64,000 bases of DNA, taken from NCBI GenBank assembly GCA_016699165.1, contig CP064963.1, forward strand, positions 3,100,001 through 3,164,000, in the 5' to 3' direction. The DNA comes from Candidatus Melainabacteria bacterium (GTDB lineage Bacteria > Cyanobacteriota > Vampirovibrionia > Obscuribacterales > Obscuribacteraceae). How positions within the stretch are numbered: position 1 is the stretch's first letter; every line of letters begins with the position of its first letter. The notes beneath the pieces were generated by a model. It was not told the origin of the DNA. It searched no databases and saw only the letters and a list, made by a program, of their open reading frames with translations. Below, in pieces: positions 26,399 through 35,687 of the stretch. Both the position numbers and the translations under genes were made by a program.

Positions 26399-27181
26399 CT
26401 ATTTACCCTTTGTTGCTTCAACGTAAGGGACAATTTGAGTGTCGTAATAGGTCCCCCAATAATCCCATGGATAGCCCGATTTGTCAGTGTATTGTCCGAT
26501 CCATTCATTGTAAGTTTTGGGCGCAGAATCGACCTGCCATTTGTGCTCTTCAGGGTCTATGCCTTTATCTTTGAGATATGGTGACCAGTTGCGGTAGAAA
26601 AAATCTTTTGCCGCCAGATCCGTTTTGTACGAGATTAATGTATTGAGACGAATCCATTCATCTTTGGTGAATTTGCCTTTGCACCCATCCTCATAAACTT
26701 TGTCGAAAGCTTTGAAGTTGCGAATATCGAGCAGCTCAAAAATGCAACCTTCCCATAAAACATGTTCGTCGTAAACATTACCCGAGCCGTTATTGCTTCT
26801 CAGTCGAATATATCCCTTTTCGTCTTTGGTCGGAAAACAATGGTCGGCTTTGTAATAGGTTGGCTTGCCCAGATCTTCTTCGGGGTTCCAACTTATACGC
26901 TCGCCGCAAGCTTCCCCCGCGAACTGACGCGCTGCCCAAGTGTAGATAGGATCGCCTTTCTCAACCAGAAAGCCCATCGGTTTGCGGTCGGTCAACATTT
27001 TGTCGACCTCCGCCATGCCATAAATAAGATCGTCGGGGGTTACTTTGCTTGAATAAGCCGATTTGTAAGCTCGGATGATAAGCGGCTTGGACTTGGAAGA
27101 ATTTGATTGTTCTGCCAGGACCGGTTGGCTGAGCAGGGCAAAGAAACTAGAAGCTACAATTATCGCTTTTGAGTATTTCAT
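26399..27181 (-). CDS. Secreted protein of unknown function
   Basis: The 260-residue product has a clean signal peptide (cleavage after VLA, residue 23). The mature part is rich in aromatic residues and contains four Cys (for instance in EACGER, DHCFPT, EGCIFE, EDGCKG) that could form two disulfides, and ends with WDYWGTYYDTQIVPYV. No known domain is recognised. It stands alone between convergent and divergent neighbours. Confidence 0.7.
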   Translation of the reverse strand: MKYSKAIIVASSFFALLSQPVLAEQSNSSKSKPLIIRAYKSAYSSKVTPDDLIYGMAEVDKMLTDRKPMGFLVEKGDPIYTWAARQFAGEACGERISWNPEEDLGKPTYYKADHCFPTKDEKGYIRLRSNNGSGNVYDEHVLWEGCIFELLDIRNFKAFDKVYEDGCKGKFTKDEWIRLNTLISYKTDLAAKDFFYRNWSPYLKDKGIDPEEHKWQVDSAPKTYNEWIGQYTDKSGYPWDYWGTYYDTQIVPYVEATKGK

Positions 27182-27238
27182 ACGATTGAAACTCGAGTGG
27201 TAGTTTGCTAATTTGACAGGGAATTAAAAGCTTAACCG

Positions 27239-27823
27239 TTGTTTGAAATTAATGCCCGAATGAATTTGGATCAAAACATGCAAGAAACCTGGCGCGAATT
27301 TTTTGAAGATAAGTCATCATGGAAAGGTCCATCGTACAACCTGACTATGATTATGCGAGACTCGGCTTCTCGTCGTGATCTTGAGCGAGCACTTACTAAC
27401 GATCTAGGATTCGAAATATTGAAGGGGACGATAGAGCGCGGAATCAAGTATTCTATTTTTAAGTTCGGACCTGACCAGCAGCCAATCGGCGTTGGGCATA
27501 CTTATATGAAAGAAGATAATATGCTTTGTTCGATGCAACTTTCTTTTTATCCTGCTCAAATGCAGCGCATTATTGACTCTCCTGAAAAAAGCAAACAGTT
27601 ACATCAGGCGCTTATAGAGCTGGTTCGTAAAGTTGGCAAAAAGTTTCCAGTTCTATGTGCCACCATATGCGATGAAGCATATTCTTTTGTTTATCCACCC
27701 GAAGTGGCTGGTCGTTCAATATGTTTCGAGAAATCGGCCTTCGAAAAGTCGGGTATCGACAAGCCGAAAACCGAGCTTAAAGACCCATGGCAGGGCTATT
27801 ACGCAATCGCGATGGATAGTTAG
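27239..27823 (+). CDS. Cytoplasmic protein of unknown function
   Basis: The 194-residue product has no signal or membrane segment. It is a mixed alpha/beta protein with motifs such as PSYNLTMIMRD near the N-terminus and FPVLCATICDEAYSF in the last third. The start is uncertain: TTG 27239 or ATG 27260. A 52-residue gene follows 12 bases downstream and probably shares the transcript. I do not recognise a family. Confidence 0.6.
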   Translation: MFEINARMNLDQNMQETWREFFEDKSSWKGPSYNLTMIMRDSASRRDLERALTNDLGFEILKGTIERGIKYSIFKFGPDQQPIGVGHTYMKEDNMLCSMQLSFYPAQMQRIIDSPEKSKQLHQALIELVRKVGKKFPVLCATICDEAYSFVYPPEVAGRSICFEKSAFEKSGIDKPKTELKDPWQGYYAIAMDS

Positions 27824-27835
27824 CGAGTATAAACT

Positions 27836-27994
27836 ATGTGGCAAGTCTGGCGACGCGACGACAACGGCAATGATTTTTTGATCTGTTCTTTTGAAACAGA
27901 ACAAGAGGGGCAAGACTACGTTGCCGAAATGACAGCGCGCGGACACAAGCAGGTCTACTGGTGCGTGCAGGCTGAGGTAAATAAAACAGATTAG
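27836..27994 (+). CDS. 52-residue protein of unknown function
   Basis: A complete small gene: ATG 27836, TAG 27992-27994. The product starts MWQVWRRDDNGNDFLI, continues with FETEQEGQDYVAEMTARGHKQ and ends YWCVQAEVNKTD. The beta-alpha-beta pattern with a Glu/Gln-rich helix and a GHKQ(V/T)YW ending is what small stand-alone SPOR-like modules look like, but this is only a resemblance. It follows the 194-residue gene by 12 bases, and its stop codon directly abuts the stop codon of the convergent TPR gene. Confidence 0.6.
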   Translation: MWQVWRRDDNGNDFLICSFETEQEGQDYVAEMTARGHKQVYWCVQAEVNKTD

Positions 27995-29281
27995 TCAGCG
28001 AGTTCCAAACTCGTAAACTTCTTTCATTTTTCTTTCGACAGCCTTCGCATCGGCTTCGCGTCCCATTTTGCGCAAAAGTCGGATTTTGATTTTGTACCAT
28101 TCGGCAACATCTGAATCCTTGCGAAGAAGTCTGTCCATGTCTGCAAGAGCGAGATCGTATTTTTTCAATGCTTCGTAAGCTTCGATGCGAGTGAGCAATG
28201 CGCCTGCGTTATGAGGCGACATACTTAGTATTTGCGACATTTGTTGGCTCGCTATTAGTGACTTGCCAGTCTTTACGTACATTTGTGCGCGCGAAGTAAA
28301 ATATTGCAAGTAACAACGTTTTGCTTTTTCATGGAACTTCGAAATGTCGACTGGAAGCTTGTCTTGAGGAGTTCCAGGTGCAAGAACATTCATTGCACTT
28401 GTATAATCTGAAATTGCTTTGTCGTACTGATTCAAGTGACCATAAGCTTCTGCGCGTCGCACCCATAATTCGTAGTTGAATTTTGCCGATTTGCTTTTTG
28501 TAAGTAAATCGCTCACAGAAGCAATCACGGCTTTGTAATCCATTTTGTCTGCGCACGTATTAATCAAGACATGATGCGCCCAGTCGAGATCTGGATTTAT
28601 TGCCAAAACTTTTTTGCATTCGGCGATTGCTTCGTCTCGGTGACGTGCATTTTTCAGTAATTCTGCCAAAATCATGCGAGGCAACAGGTCATTGGGACTA
28701 GCTTTTATCCATCTATCCAGAGATTGCTTGGCGGAATCGTAATCGAATATTTTTCGATAGAACATGAGGGCAAGATTGTTTACATCAGGATCGTTTGGCG
28801 CAATCTTAATTGCCGATTTCATTTCTTCGCGAGCAAGATCTTCGCTTCTGTTTTGATCGGCTAACAAATATGCTTCTACAGCCAGTGCTCGAGCTTCTTT
28901 GCGATTGCTTTTTAAAACAAGATCCAAAAATTCTTGCGCCGCCTCATGCTTTTTCATCATGGTCAGTGACATCGCGTAAGTTACTAAAATGTGCGTGTTC
29001 TTTGGATCTTGTCGCGCCGCGCTTCGTGCTGCAAAGAACATTTCTTCGAAATGAGATCCAGGACCACGAAAAAACCAAATCGCCTTCAATTCATTCCAGT
29101 CGCCCAGGTCTTTTCCTTCTTTTATTTTGTTGTCGATAAACGATAACGCATCTGGCGTCATCTTATTTTGCAGTTTGTAGAGCGTGTCCAAGTCTTGCTT
29201 TGAGGGCTTGGCGGACGCGTATTCAGTAGCTGTTAACAAAGCTGCGCAAATCAACAATACAACTATCGAAAATTTACTCAC
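27995..29281 (-). CDS. Exported TPR-repeat protein
   Basis: The 428-residue product has a signal peptide (cleavage near YASA, residue 25) and at least eight TPR-like helical hairpins of 34 residues between about 75 and 420, for example ILVTYAMSLTMMKKHEAAQEFL, RMILAELLKNARHRDEAIAECKKVL and RAEAYGHLNQYDKAISDYTSAM. TPR solenoids scaffold protein complexes, here in the periplasm. The ATG overlaps the stop codon of the upstream SAF-like gene by 4 bases, so it is translationally coupled to that membrane protein. Confidence 0.85.
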   Translation of the reverse strand: MSKFSIVVLLICAALLTATEYASAKPSKQDLDTLYKLQNKMTPDALSFIDNKIKEGKDLGDWNELKAIWFFRGPGSHFEEMFFAARSAARQDPKNTHILVTYAMSLTMMKKHEAAQEFLDLVLKSNRKEARALAVEAYLLADQNRSEDLAREEMKSAIKIAPNDPDVNNLALMFYRKIFDYDSAKQSLDRWIKASPNDLLPRMILAELLKNARHRDEAIAECKKVLAINPDLDWAHHVLINTCADKMDYKAVIASVSDLLTKSKSAKFNYELWVRRAEAYGHLNQYDKAISDYTSAMNVLAPGTPQDKLPVDISKFHEKAKRCYLQYFTSRAQMYVKTGKSLIASQQMSQILSMSPHNAGALLTRIEAYEALKKYDLALADMDRLLRKDSDVAEWYKIKIRLLRKMGREADAKAVERKMKEVYEFGTR

Positions 29282-29883
29282 CAGTAACGCGGAGTGATAT
29301 CTGAGTTTTTAATAGGTGAACCCGCTTCGATTGTAACTGTTGCTTTCCGCATCAGTATTGAATTGATATTTCCTGGTTTGCCAAAATGATTATCTTTGGT
29401 GGCTTTGATTGAGTCGTTTAACCGGGCATGATCTCCAGAAAGTACAATTATATTTCTATTGGTGAATGACTCTCCAGGCGAGATCTCACATCTTGCGAAA
29501 AAAATAGGAACATTGCCGGTGTTCTGATTCATAACTAACTTAGGAAACTCGCAAAATATCACTTCCCCGCTTAACATGGGACCAAATATCATTATTGAAG
29601 TAGTTGGTGCGAAGAATAAAACTAGAATCAAAATCTTTTCTACATCTTTTGCAATTCTATTTGAGTTGTTGTAGAAAAGGTAAAAGGTTATGCCAGCCGT
29701 ATTCCAGAATGCCGAAACGAGCAAGGCGGTTCCAAGAGCATTATTGTTTACCGTGGTACGGAAATATTCATTAAATCCACAATAGAACAACATAGCGATA
29801 AGAAACTGTGCCAACGCGCATTTTAAAATAAAGCTTTGGAGTTGTCTTTTATAAATTCTAGTTTTGCTTTCGATTGAATTCAT
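29278..29883 (-). CDS. Membrane protein with a SAF-like C-terminal domain (copy 1)
   Basis: The 201-residue protein has three to four N-terminal hydrophobic segments (to about residue 105) and a C-terminal domain beginning VPIFFARCEISPGESFTNRNI and ending VTIEAGSPIKNSDI. That pattern, a first strand with I.PGE and a last strand with I.AGxPI..SDI, is the outline of SAF domains as found in CpaB and in sialic-acid and flagellar P-ring proteins. A second copy lies at 30328-31023. It overlaps the TPR gene by 4 bases. The role is unknown; SAF domains often bind carbohydrate or sit in secretion and pilus assemblies. Confidence 0.65.
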   Translation of the reverse strand: MNSIESKTRIYKRQLQSFILKCALAQFLIAMLFYCGFNEYFRTTVNNNALGTALLVSAFWNTAGITFYLFYNNSNRIAKDVEKILILVLFFAPTTSIMIFGPMLSGEVIFCEFPKLVMNQNTGNVPIFFARCEISPGESFTNRNIIVLSGDHARLNDSIKATKDNHFGKPGNINSILMRKATVTIEAGSPIKNSDITPRYW

Positions 29884-29889
29884 TCAATT

Positions 29890-30225
29890 CTACATGGCCA
29901 TTATGCGAGAAGAAGTCGCAGCCGGAGCTATTAAATAGGTTACTGTAAATGGTGCCAAAAATATGATCAGAAAAAAAACAGTTTGGAAAGTAAACAAAAA
30001 GGTTCGTTCTGTTTTAAGTGGTGAGTAAGCGTATAAGGACAGTCCTAATGCCTGCCATAAAAGAATCAGAAAGATGAGGCTTCTTCCAAGTGGACCGTTT
30101 AGGAAGGGTGTTAAGTAGCCCGGTGTTGCCATGTAAAGTAGGGCGAAACAACCGAATTGCAAACCCATAGCAATGCTAATGATTTCACGCTTAATATCTT
30201 TTCTTTGCTCGATGTTTTCTTCCAT
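29890..30225 (-). CDS. Small polytopic membrane protein
   Basis: The 111-residue product has three hydrophobic segments (about residues 14-35, 46-67 and 76-103) and charged ends. The gene lies between the two SAF-like membrane protein genes and is separated from the downstream one by only 6 bases, so all probably belong to one transcript. The membrane pattern resembles the membrane part of the SAF-like proteins without their C-terminal domain; the family is not recognised. Confidence 0.6.
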   Translation of the reverse strand: MEENIEQRKDIKREIISIAMGLQFGCFALLYMATPGYLTPFLNGPLGRSLIFLILLWQALGLSLYAYSPLKTERTFLFTFQTVFFLIIFLAPFTVTYLIAPAATSSRIMAM

Positions 30226-30327
30226 AAATTCATCCTACCTTGATTTGCGATCAAAGAGAAACGAATCTCGATTCAAGTTAGCGGTTACACTGGACACATA
30301 ACCATATTAGCAAAAACCGAAAGTTCA

Positions 30328-31023
30328 CTATTTTTGATGCAATACGAATCGGCTATCGTAAGGCGGTTCGATGTCGGAATTTTTGATTGTCTGTCCAGCT
30401 TTGAGGGCTCGTTTAGCTTTGCGTAACAACATTGAATTGGGGCTCCCACTTGCGCCGAAATAGTTTTCAAAGTTGGCGATGACACTGTTATCGATTTCTT
30501 CTGCTTCGGCAGAAAGCACTTTCAAATTTTTAGCATTGAGTGATTCACCCGCTTTTATGGGATATCTTGCATAAAAGATTGGAGTTGCAGACGATTTCAT
30601 GGAGCTGCTCTTCGCGTCAGTTGAGTTTGTCTGACTTTGAAAGACTAACGGCATATTTGATCCGAAATAATCGCCAGCCGGATAAAATTTCGAATTGGAC
30701 TCTTGAGCAACTGCGGCTTTGAAAGCGCAAAATACTGGCGATGCTAGGTAAAAAACTACAGTTGGAACGAAAAAAACTAACCAGAGTTTTTTATGGTCTT
30801 TCTTGTGTTCTGGAGCCAGCATGAACATGCAAATGAGAATCCCCATAACAGTCCAGGCATTGAAAATGTTTAGCCAAATTGAATAACTTTTGTCTTGCAG
30901 GCAGAGATGCATAGCACCGGGAAAAATAATATACATGGCGATTGGAATCGCTATGAGAGCGCATACTGCTTTTGTCAAAAAGACAAAGATCGATTTTTCA
31001 TCAGGTTTTTTTTGCGCAGTCAT
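30328..31023 (-). CDS. Membrane protein with a SAF-like C-terminal domain (copy 2)
   Basis: The 231-residue paralogue of the protein at 29278-29883 has four hydrophobic segments in the first 115 residues and the C-terminal domain TPIFYARYPIKAGESLNAKNL... ALKAGQTIKNSDIEPPY. Both copies share the G(A/K)xG(S/N)xNS(M/I)L(M/L)RKA segment, which makes common descent clear. It is the first gene of the minus-strand group that ends with the TPR protein. Confidence 0.65.
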   Translation of the reverse strand: MTAQKKPDEKSIFVFLTKAVCALIAIPIAMYIIFPGAMHLCLQDKSYSIWLNIFNAWTVMGILICMFMLAPEHKKDHKKLWLVFFVPTVVFYLASPVFCAFKAAVAQESNSKFYPAGDYFGSNMPLVFQSQTNSTDAKSSSMKSSATPIFYARYPIKAGESLNAKNLKVLSAEAEEIDNSVIANFENYFGASGSPNSMLLRKAKRALKAGQTIKNSDIEPPYDSRFVLHQK

Positions 31024-31161
31024 TCATCAATCTTAGCAAGAACTGGATGAGGTTTTTGCTGAAAGTTCTGACAATAAGCAAAACTGTCCATAATACTTAG
31101 GTTCAGCACCACGCATCAAAACCAGGCAACAAAGAGTTGTTAGATTTGGGCGAGAAAACGA

Positions 31162-32079
31162 CTATTTAATTTCTGCAGCCAAAGCTTGACGCAACGAGCC
31201 GTGATATTTGTCGAGCAATTCTTCGGCCTGCACGCGACCAATTTTGCGCTTAGCCATCAAGATTGCAGTCTTAGGACGGTCGTGAGACGAGACCAAAGCG
31301 CCTTCTGCAATATTGCGAGGAGCTGCACAAATCAAAGAGATCATCGAAACGGCACGCTCACGCAATTTCTCGTTGGTTGGACGAAGGTCTACCATCAAGT
31401 TTTCGTACACTTTGCCTAGACGAACCATTGTGCATGTAGACAAAAGATTCAAAACCATTTTCTGGGCTGTGCCAGCTTTCATGCGGGTCGAGCCAGAGAT
31501 TGCTTCTGGTCCAACGATGATTGCAATAACAACATCGGATAATTCTTCTAATTTATGATTGTGGTTATTCAAAATAGATACTGTCGAAGCGCCAAGCTCT
31601 TTAGCCTTTTCCAGAGCGCCTACAACATAAGCTGTTCTGCCAGAAGCTGTGATACCAATGGCGATGTCTTTGGGTGTGATATTAGCTGCGGTGGCATCCT
31701 TAATTCCTAAATCTTTTAAATCTTCGGCATTTTCAAAAGCGCGAAACATTGCTTCTTTTCCACCAGCGATGAAAGCTTGCACTTGCTCTGATGAAACACC
31801 AAATGTGGGAGGGCATTCAGCCGCGTCCAAAACTCCAAGTCTGCCACTTGTACCAGCTCCAAAATAAAAGATGCGTCCACCGGACTTCACTTTTTCTACA
31901 GCGATATCGACTGCTTGAGCGATTTGCGGAATGACTTCTTTTACTTTTTCAGCGACGACAAAATCTTCGTTTTGCACTCGTTTGACAAGATCGAGTGTAT
32001 CGAGAACATCCAGATCCATTGTGTTCGCGTTACGCTCTTCGGTAACTTGCTTGGTGAATTCTGCTGTGTAATTGCCCAT
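31162..32079 (-). CDS. murQ: N-acetylmuramic acid 6-phosphate etherase
   Basis: Typical MurQ of 305 residues: SIS-domain motifs GGRIFYFGAGTSGRLGVLDA and GITASGRTAYVVGAL, the catalytic-acid region AAECPPTFG, and the family signature ISGSTRMKAGTAQKMVLN. It cleaves the lactyl ether of MurNAc-6-phosphate to give GlcNAc-6-phosphate during recycling of cell-wall sugars. Neither an AnmK nor a PTS gene is nearby. It is transcribed in the same direction as the dihydropyrimidinase gene, 47 bases downstream of it. Confidence 0.95.
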   Translation of the reverse strand: MGNYTAEFTKQVTEERNANTMDLDVLDTLDLVKRVQNEDFVVAEKVKEVIPQIAQAVDIAVEKVKSGGRIFYFGAGTSGRLGVLDAAECPPTFGVSSEQVQAFIAGGKEAMFRAFENAEDLKDLGIKDATAANITPKDIAIGITASGRTAYVVGALEKAKELGASTVSILNNHNHKLEELSDVVIAIIVGPEAISGSTRMKAGTAQKMVLNLLSTCTMVRLGKVYENLMVDLRPTNEKLRERAVSMISLICAAPRNIAEGALVSSHDRPKTAILMAKRKIGRVQAEELLDKYHGSLRQALAAEIK

Positions 32080-32126
32080 AATTCGACTTGTCTCCGAGTT
32101 TCCAACTAATAAATTTTAACTTACGA

Positions 32127-33575
32127 TTATCTTACTAGGGCCGACTCCGGCTTACAAGAAGTCGGGGTTCCCATCTTGAGGTTGACAGTGGAACGTTTTT
32201 GATATGAACCGTAGCCGACTTTGCCCACGTGTTGCCCGTCTTCAATGATGACCTGACCGCGACTCATTACTGTTTCGGCAGCACCTTGCACATCAAATCC
32301 TTCGTAACAATTGTAGTCTACGCGCATGTGGTGATTTTTGGCTGAGATAGTGAACTTCTTGTCGGGGTTGAAAATAACAATGTCCGCATCCGAACCCACG
32401 GCGATTGTGCCTTTCTTGGGGAAGAGTCCAAAGATGCGGGCGGGATTGGTCGATGTGATTTCGACAAACTTATTGAGCGAGATGCGCTTTTGTACCACAC
32501 CACCGTTGAATACGAGGCTCATTCGATTTTCGACGCCTGGTCCACCGTTTGGAATCTTGGTGAAATCGTCGATGCCAAGCTCTTTTTGATCTTTGAAACA
32601 GAAAGGGCAGTGGTCGGTGGAGATTACCTGAAGGTCATTCATTTTCAAGCCGCTCCACAATTTTTCTTGGTTTGACTTATTGCGAAGAGCAGGTGTCATG
32701 ACATATTTGGCCCCTTCAAATCCTGGACCTTCGTAATACGAATCATCGAGGAATAGATATTGCGGGCAGGTCTCGGCGTAGGCTGGAAGCCCTGCGTCGC
32801 GCGCTTCTTGTACTCGCTGCAGTGCGTCGTTACAACTCAAGTGCACAATGTACACGGGAGACTCTGCCATCTCGGATAGGGCAATGGCGCGGTTGACGCC
32901 TTCTTGCTCGGCTTTTGTAGGACGTGTGATGGCGTGGAATTTGGGCGCGGTATGTCCCTTTTCCAAAAAGTCCTGAATGATTTCGTTAATGACGATGCCG
33001 TTTTCGGCGTGCATACAAACCAGTCCGCCGTTTTCGCCAGAAACTTTCATGGTTCTATATATGGTGGCGTCGTCCGAAAGTAGAACGCCTGGATATGCCA
33101 TGAATAATTTGAAACTGGAGATGCCTTCTTTATCTATAAGTTTGATCAAGTCTTTTGTGTTTTCGCGCGGCATGTCTGTAACGATCATATGAAAGCCGTA
33201 ATCGATGCAGGCTTTGCCTTGCGCTTTTGCATGCCAGGTGTCGAGGGCGTTAAATACAGAATCGCCTTTTGTCTGAATAGCGAAATCTACAATCGTGGTT
33301 GTTCCGCCAAATGCAGCAGCGCGTGTGCCGGTTTCGAAATCGTCTGCCGAGGTTGTACCGCCAAATGGCATGTCCATGTGGGTGTGCGCGTCGATGCCGC
33401 CTGGGATGACAAGCTTGCCTTTGGCGTCAATGACCTTGTCGGCTTGCAGTTGCGCCTGGTCAAGTTCTTTTCCTATGAGTGTGATTTGCTCGCCTTCAAT
33501 CAATATGTCCGCGTGGTAATCGTCTACGGCTGTAACGATTCTGCCGCCCTTGATCAAAGTTTTTTTAGCTGTCAT
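32127..33575 (-). CDS. hydA: Dihydropyrimidinase / D-hydantoinase
   Basis: The 482-residue amidohydrolase has all expected binuclear zinc ligands: HTH in DAHTHMD (H64, H66), the carboxylated Lys156 in SSFKLFMAYPG, His in MHAENG and VHLS, and Asp in STDHCPF. It opens the ring of dihydrouracil, dihydrothymine or hydantoins in reductive pyrimidine catabolism. The substrate cannot be fixed from sequence alone; phenylhydantoinase-like relatives exist. No beta-ureidopropionase or dihydropyrimidine dehydrogenase is in the window. ATG 33575 is chosen over GTG two codons upstream because AGAGG sits 6 bases before it. Confidence 0.92.
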   Translation of the reverse strand: MTAKKTLIKGGRIVTAVDDYHADILIEGEQITLIGKELDQAQLQADKVIDAKGKLVIPGGIDAHTHMDMPFGGTTSADDFETGTRAAAFGGTTTIVDFAIQTKGDSVFNALDTWHAKAQGKACIDYGFHMIVTDMPRENTKDLIKLIDKEGISSFKLFMAYPGVLLSDDATIYRTMKVSGENGGLVCMHAENGIVINEIIQDFLEKGHTAPKFHAITRPTKAEQEGVNRAIALSEMAESPVYIVHLSCNDALQRVQEARDAGLPAYAETCPQYLFLDDSYYEGPGFEGAKYVMTPALRNKSNQEKLWSGLKMNDLQVISTDHCPFCFKDQKELGIDDFTKIPNGGPGVENRMSLVFNGGVVQKRISLNKFVEITSTNPARIFGLFPKKGTIAVGSDADIVIFNPDKKFTISAKNHHMRVDYNCYEGFDVQGAAETVMSRGQVIIEDGQHVGKVGYGSYQKRSTVNLKMGTPTSCKPESALVR

Positions 33576-33592
33576 AGGCACCTCTTTGGTGT

Positions 33593-33621
33593 TTGTGAAA
33601 TTCGGTGGACTTCATTATAAA
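33593..33621 (+). promoter_or_regulatory. Probable sigma-70 promoter of the dnaG-rpoD operon
   Basis: TTGTGA (33593-33598) and TATAAA (33616-33621) are separated by 17 bases, the best spacing for the housekeeping sigma factor. It lies about 130 bases before the dnaG start, in the divergent gap to hydA. Confidence 0.5.
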
Positions 33622-33749
33622 GATATCTTTCGTGCGGCGAACAGATATCTACCCTGATAAAAGAATTAAGTCTCGGGATGCAAAGTGGATGGTGGAGATG
33701 ACCTCGGCAGCTTATCATTCTAAGAAGTGCCGGATGGAGTCCGTGTTTT

Positions 33750-35687
33750 GTGAGAGGCGTAACGTCTGAAGTTATCGCAGAAGTGCGTGCGAGAGCTAGT
33801 ATTCTCGACGTTGTTTCTGAATTGGTTGTGCTCAAGCGTTCAGGCAAGGAGCATAAGGGACTTTGTCCTTTTCACAATGAGAAGTCCCCATCTTTTACAG
33901 TTAACGCAGACAAGGGCATTTTTAAATGTTTTGGATGCAATGAGGGCGGTGATGTTTTTGCCTTCGTGCAGAAAACAAAAAAAATCGAGTTTCTCGACTC
34001 GGTGCGAGAACTAGCTCAAAAATACGGTATCAAGCTTGTAGAGTCGCAAGAAGAGCGGGTCGAATACGACAAACGCTCAGGTATGAAAATGCTTTACGAG
34101 CAGGCAAGTCATTACTATCAGCGTCTTTTGCAAGATCCAAAAGAAGGCATGGAAGCGCGCGAGTATCTAAAAGCTCGCGGAATAACTGAAGAGACGCAAG
34201 CAAAGTTTCGTCTTGGCTACGCTCCGCACTATTGGGACGGGCTGCTCAATTACATGACGGGCGCCTGTCAGGCATCGAATCAGCAATTGCTTGAAGCGGG
34301 ATTGATTCGTCAGCGTCAGGGCGGGTCTGGGCACTTTGATTTATTTAGAAATAGGCTCATGGTTCCCATTTGCGACAGTGACGGACAAGTCATCGCCTTT
34401 GGTGGCAGAACTTTGGGCGACGATCAAGTGAAATATCTCAACTCGCCTGAGAGCATTATTTACAAGAAAGGCGAAAATTTGTTCGCGTTTCATTTGGCTA
34501 AAGACGCCATTCGCAAGAACGATTCGGTCATTGTGGTCGAAGGATATTTCGATGCCATCACGCCGCATCAATATGGATTTGAAAATACGGTGGCGACACT
34601 TGGTACAGCGTTGACTGAGGCGCAGGCGCGTCTCATGGTTCGATATACAGAATCCAAACGTGTCTATCTAGCCTTTGATACTGACCAGGCGGGGCTTAAA
34701 GCGATGGAGCGTGGCGTTGAAACGCTTGCGCAGGTGGCATCTGGTGTGGGCATAGATTTGCGTGTCTTGCGAGTACCCGGGGGTAAAGACCCTGATGAAT
34801 GTTTGCGCACAAAAGACGAAAGTGGCAATGCCACTGGTCCTGAAATATTTAAACAAGCCCTGGAGGGCGCGCCAGAGTTAATTGACTATCAAATTGAAGA
34901 TGCACTTCTAGGTTCGGACATCACAACCCACACGGGGCGAATAGAAGCCGCTCGCAAGGTTATTCCAGTTATTGCGGCAATGAAAAACACAGTTGCGCGT
35001 ATGGAATATATCAGGCAGGTGGCAAGCCGGCTTAATATCCGCGAAGACGCCATGATTACGGATGTTCGCCAGGAGCGCGACTCAAAGCGCACCCACAACG
35101 AATCGCGTTTTGGCAGGCACACGCAAAATTCGCCTTTTGCCACAGGTGGCGGCAAGCGCCCAATGGCGTCGGGTGTGTCTGATGCAGAACTGAAATTGCT
35201 GGCACTTTGTTTGACCTCGCGAGACGACCACCAGAAAGTGATGGAAGTGCTTGCGGATGAAGATTTTCTAACTCCCGAGCACCAAAAAATAAAGCAGGCA
35301 CTGGTGGGCATTGGCAGTCAATTCAACACCATGGAAGAATTGCAGCATGAGCTGATGAACCGACTGGCGCCTGAACCCGAGCTTTCAGCTTACATTACTG
35401 AAGTAATTTTGACTGCTGAAGAACTGAAAAAGCAGAACCTGCCGCTGGTTGTGGTCCTGGTCGATTTCCAGGCACGCATCATCAAGGAGCGAATTGCAGG
35501 TTTAATCAAGACTCTAGCTGGGATTGAAAAAGATGAGGAGAAAGCTGAGCAAAAGCAGGTTAAAATTATGGAACTAACAAGACTTGAAATAGTAGAACTA
35601 CCTGCAGCCAAAACATTTGGCGAATTAGTGACTCTAAAACGAAAGATCGAAGCTATTGATACCGACTTGAGCGAGGCCAGGGTGTGA
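33750..35687 (+). CDS. dnaG: DNA primase
   Basis: Full-length primase of 645 residues. The N-terminal zinc-binding domain has C39, H42, C60 and C63 (CHC2 type) in LCPFHNEK and FKCFGCNEGG. The Toprim catalytic core has VVEGYFDAI and the metal-binding DTD of YLAFDTDQAG. The C-terminal part is the helicase-binding region. It makes RNA primers for replication. The GTG start has GGAG about 10 bases upstream. The gene overlaps rpoD by 4 bases, the classic macromolecular synthesis operon, here without rpsU. Confidence 0.95.
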   Translation: MRGVTSEVIAEVRARASILDVVSELVVLKRSGKEHKGLCPFHNEKSPSFTVNADKGIFKCFGCNEGGDVFAFVQKTKKIEFLDSVRELAQKYGIKLVESQEERVEYDKRSGMKMLYEQASHYYQRLLQDPKEGMEAREYLKARGITEETQAKFRLGYAPHYWDGLLNYMTGACQASNQQLLEAGLIRQRQGGSGHFDLFRNRLMVPICDSDGQVIAFGGRTLGDDQVKYLNSPESIIYKKGENLFAFHLAKDAIRKNDSVIVVEGYFDAITPHQYGFENTVATLGTALTEAQARLMVRYTESKRVYLAFDTDQAGLKAMERGVETLAQVASGVGIDLRVLRVPGGKDPDECLRTKDESGNATGPEIFKQALEGAPELIDYQIEDALLGSDITTHTGRIEAARKVIPVIAAMKNTVARMEYIRQVASRLNIREDAMITDVRQERDSKRTHNESRFGRHTQNSPFATGGGKRPMASGVSDAELKLLALCLTSRDDHQKVMEVLADEDFLTPEHQKIKQALVGIGSQFNTMEELQHELMNRLAPEPELSAYITEVILTAEELKKQNLPLVVVLVDFQARIIKERIAGLIKTLAGIEKDEEKAEQKQVKIMELTRLEIVELPAAKTFGELVTLKRKIEAIDTDLSEARV

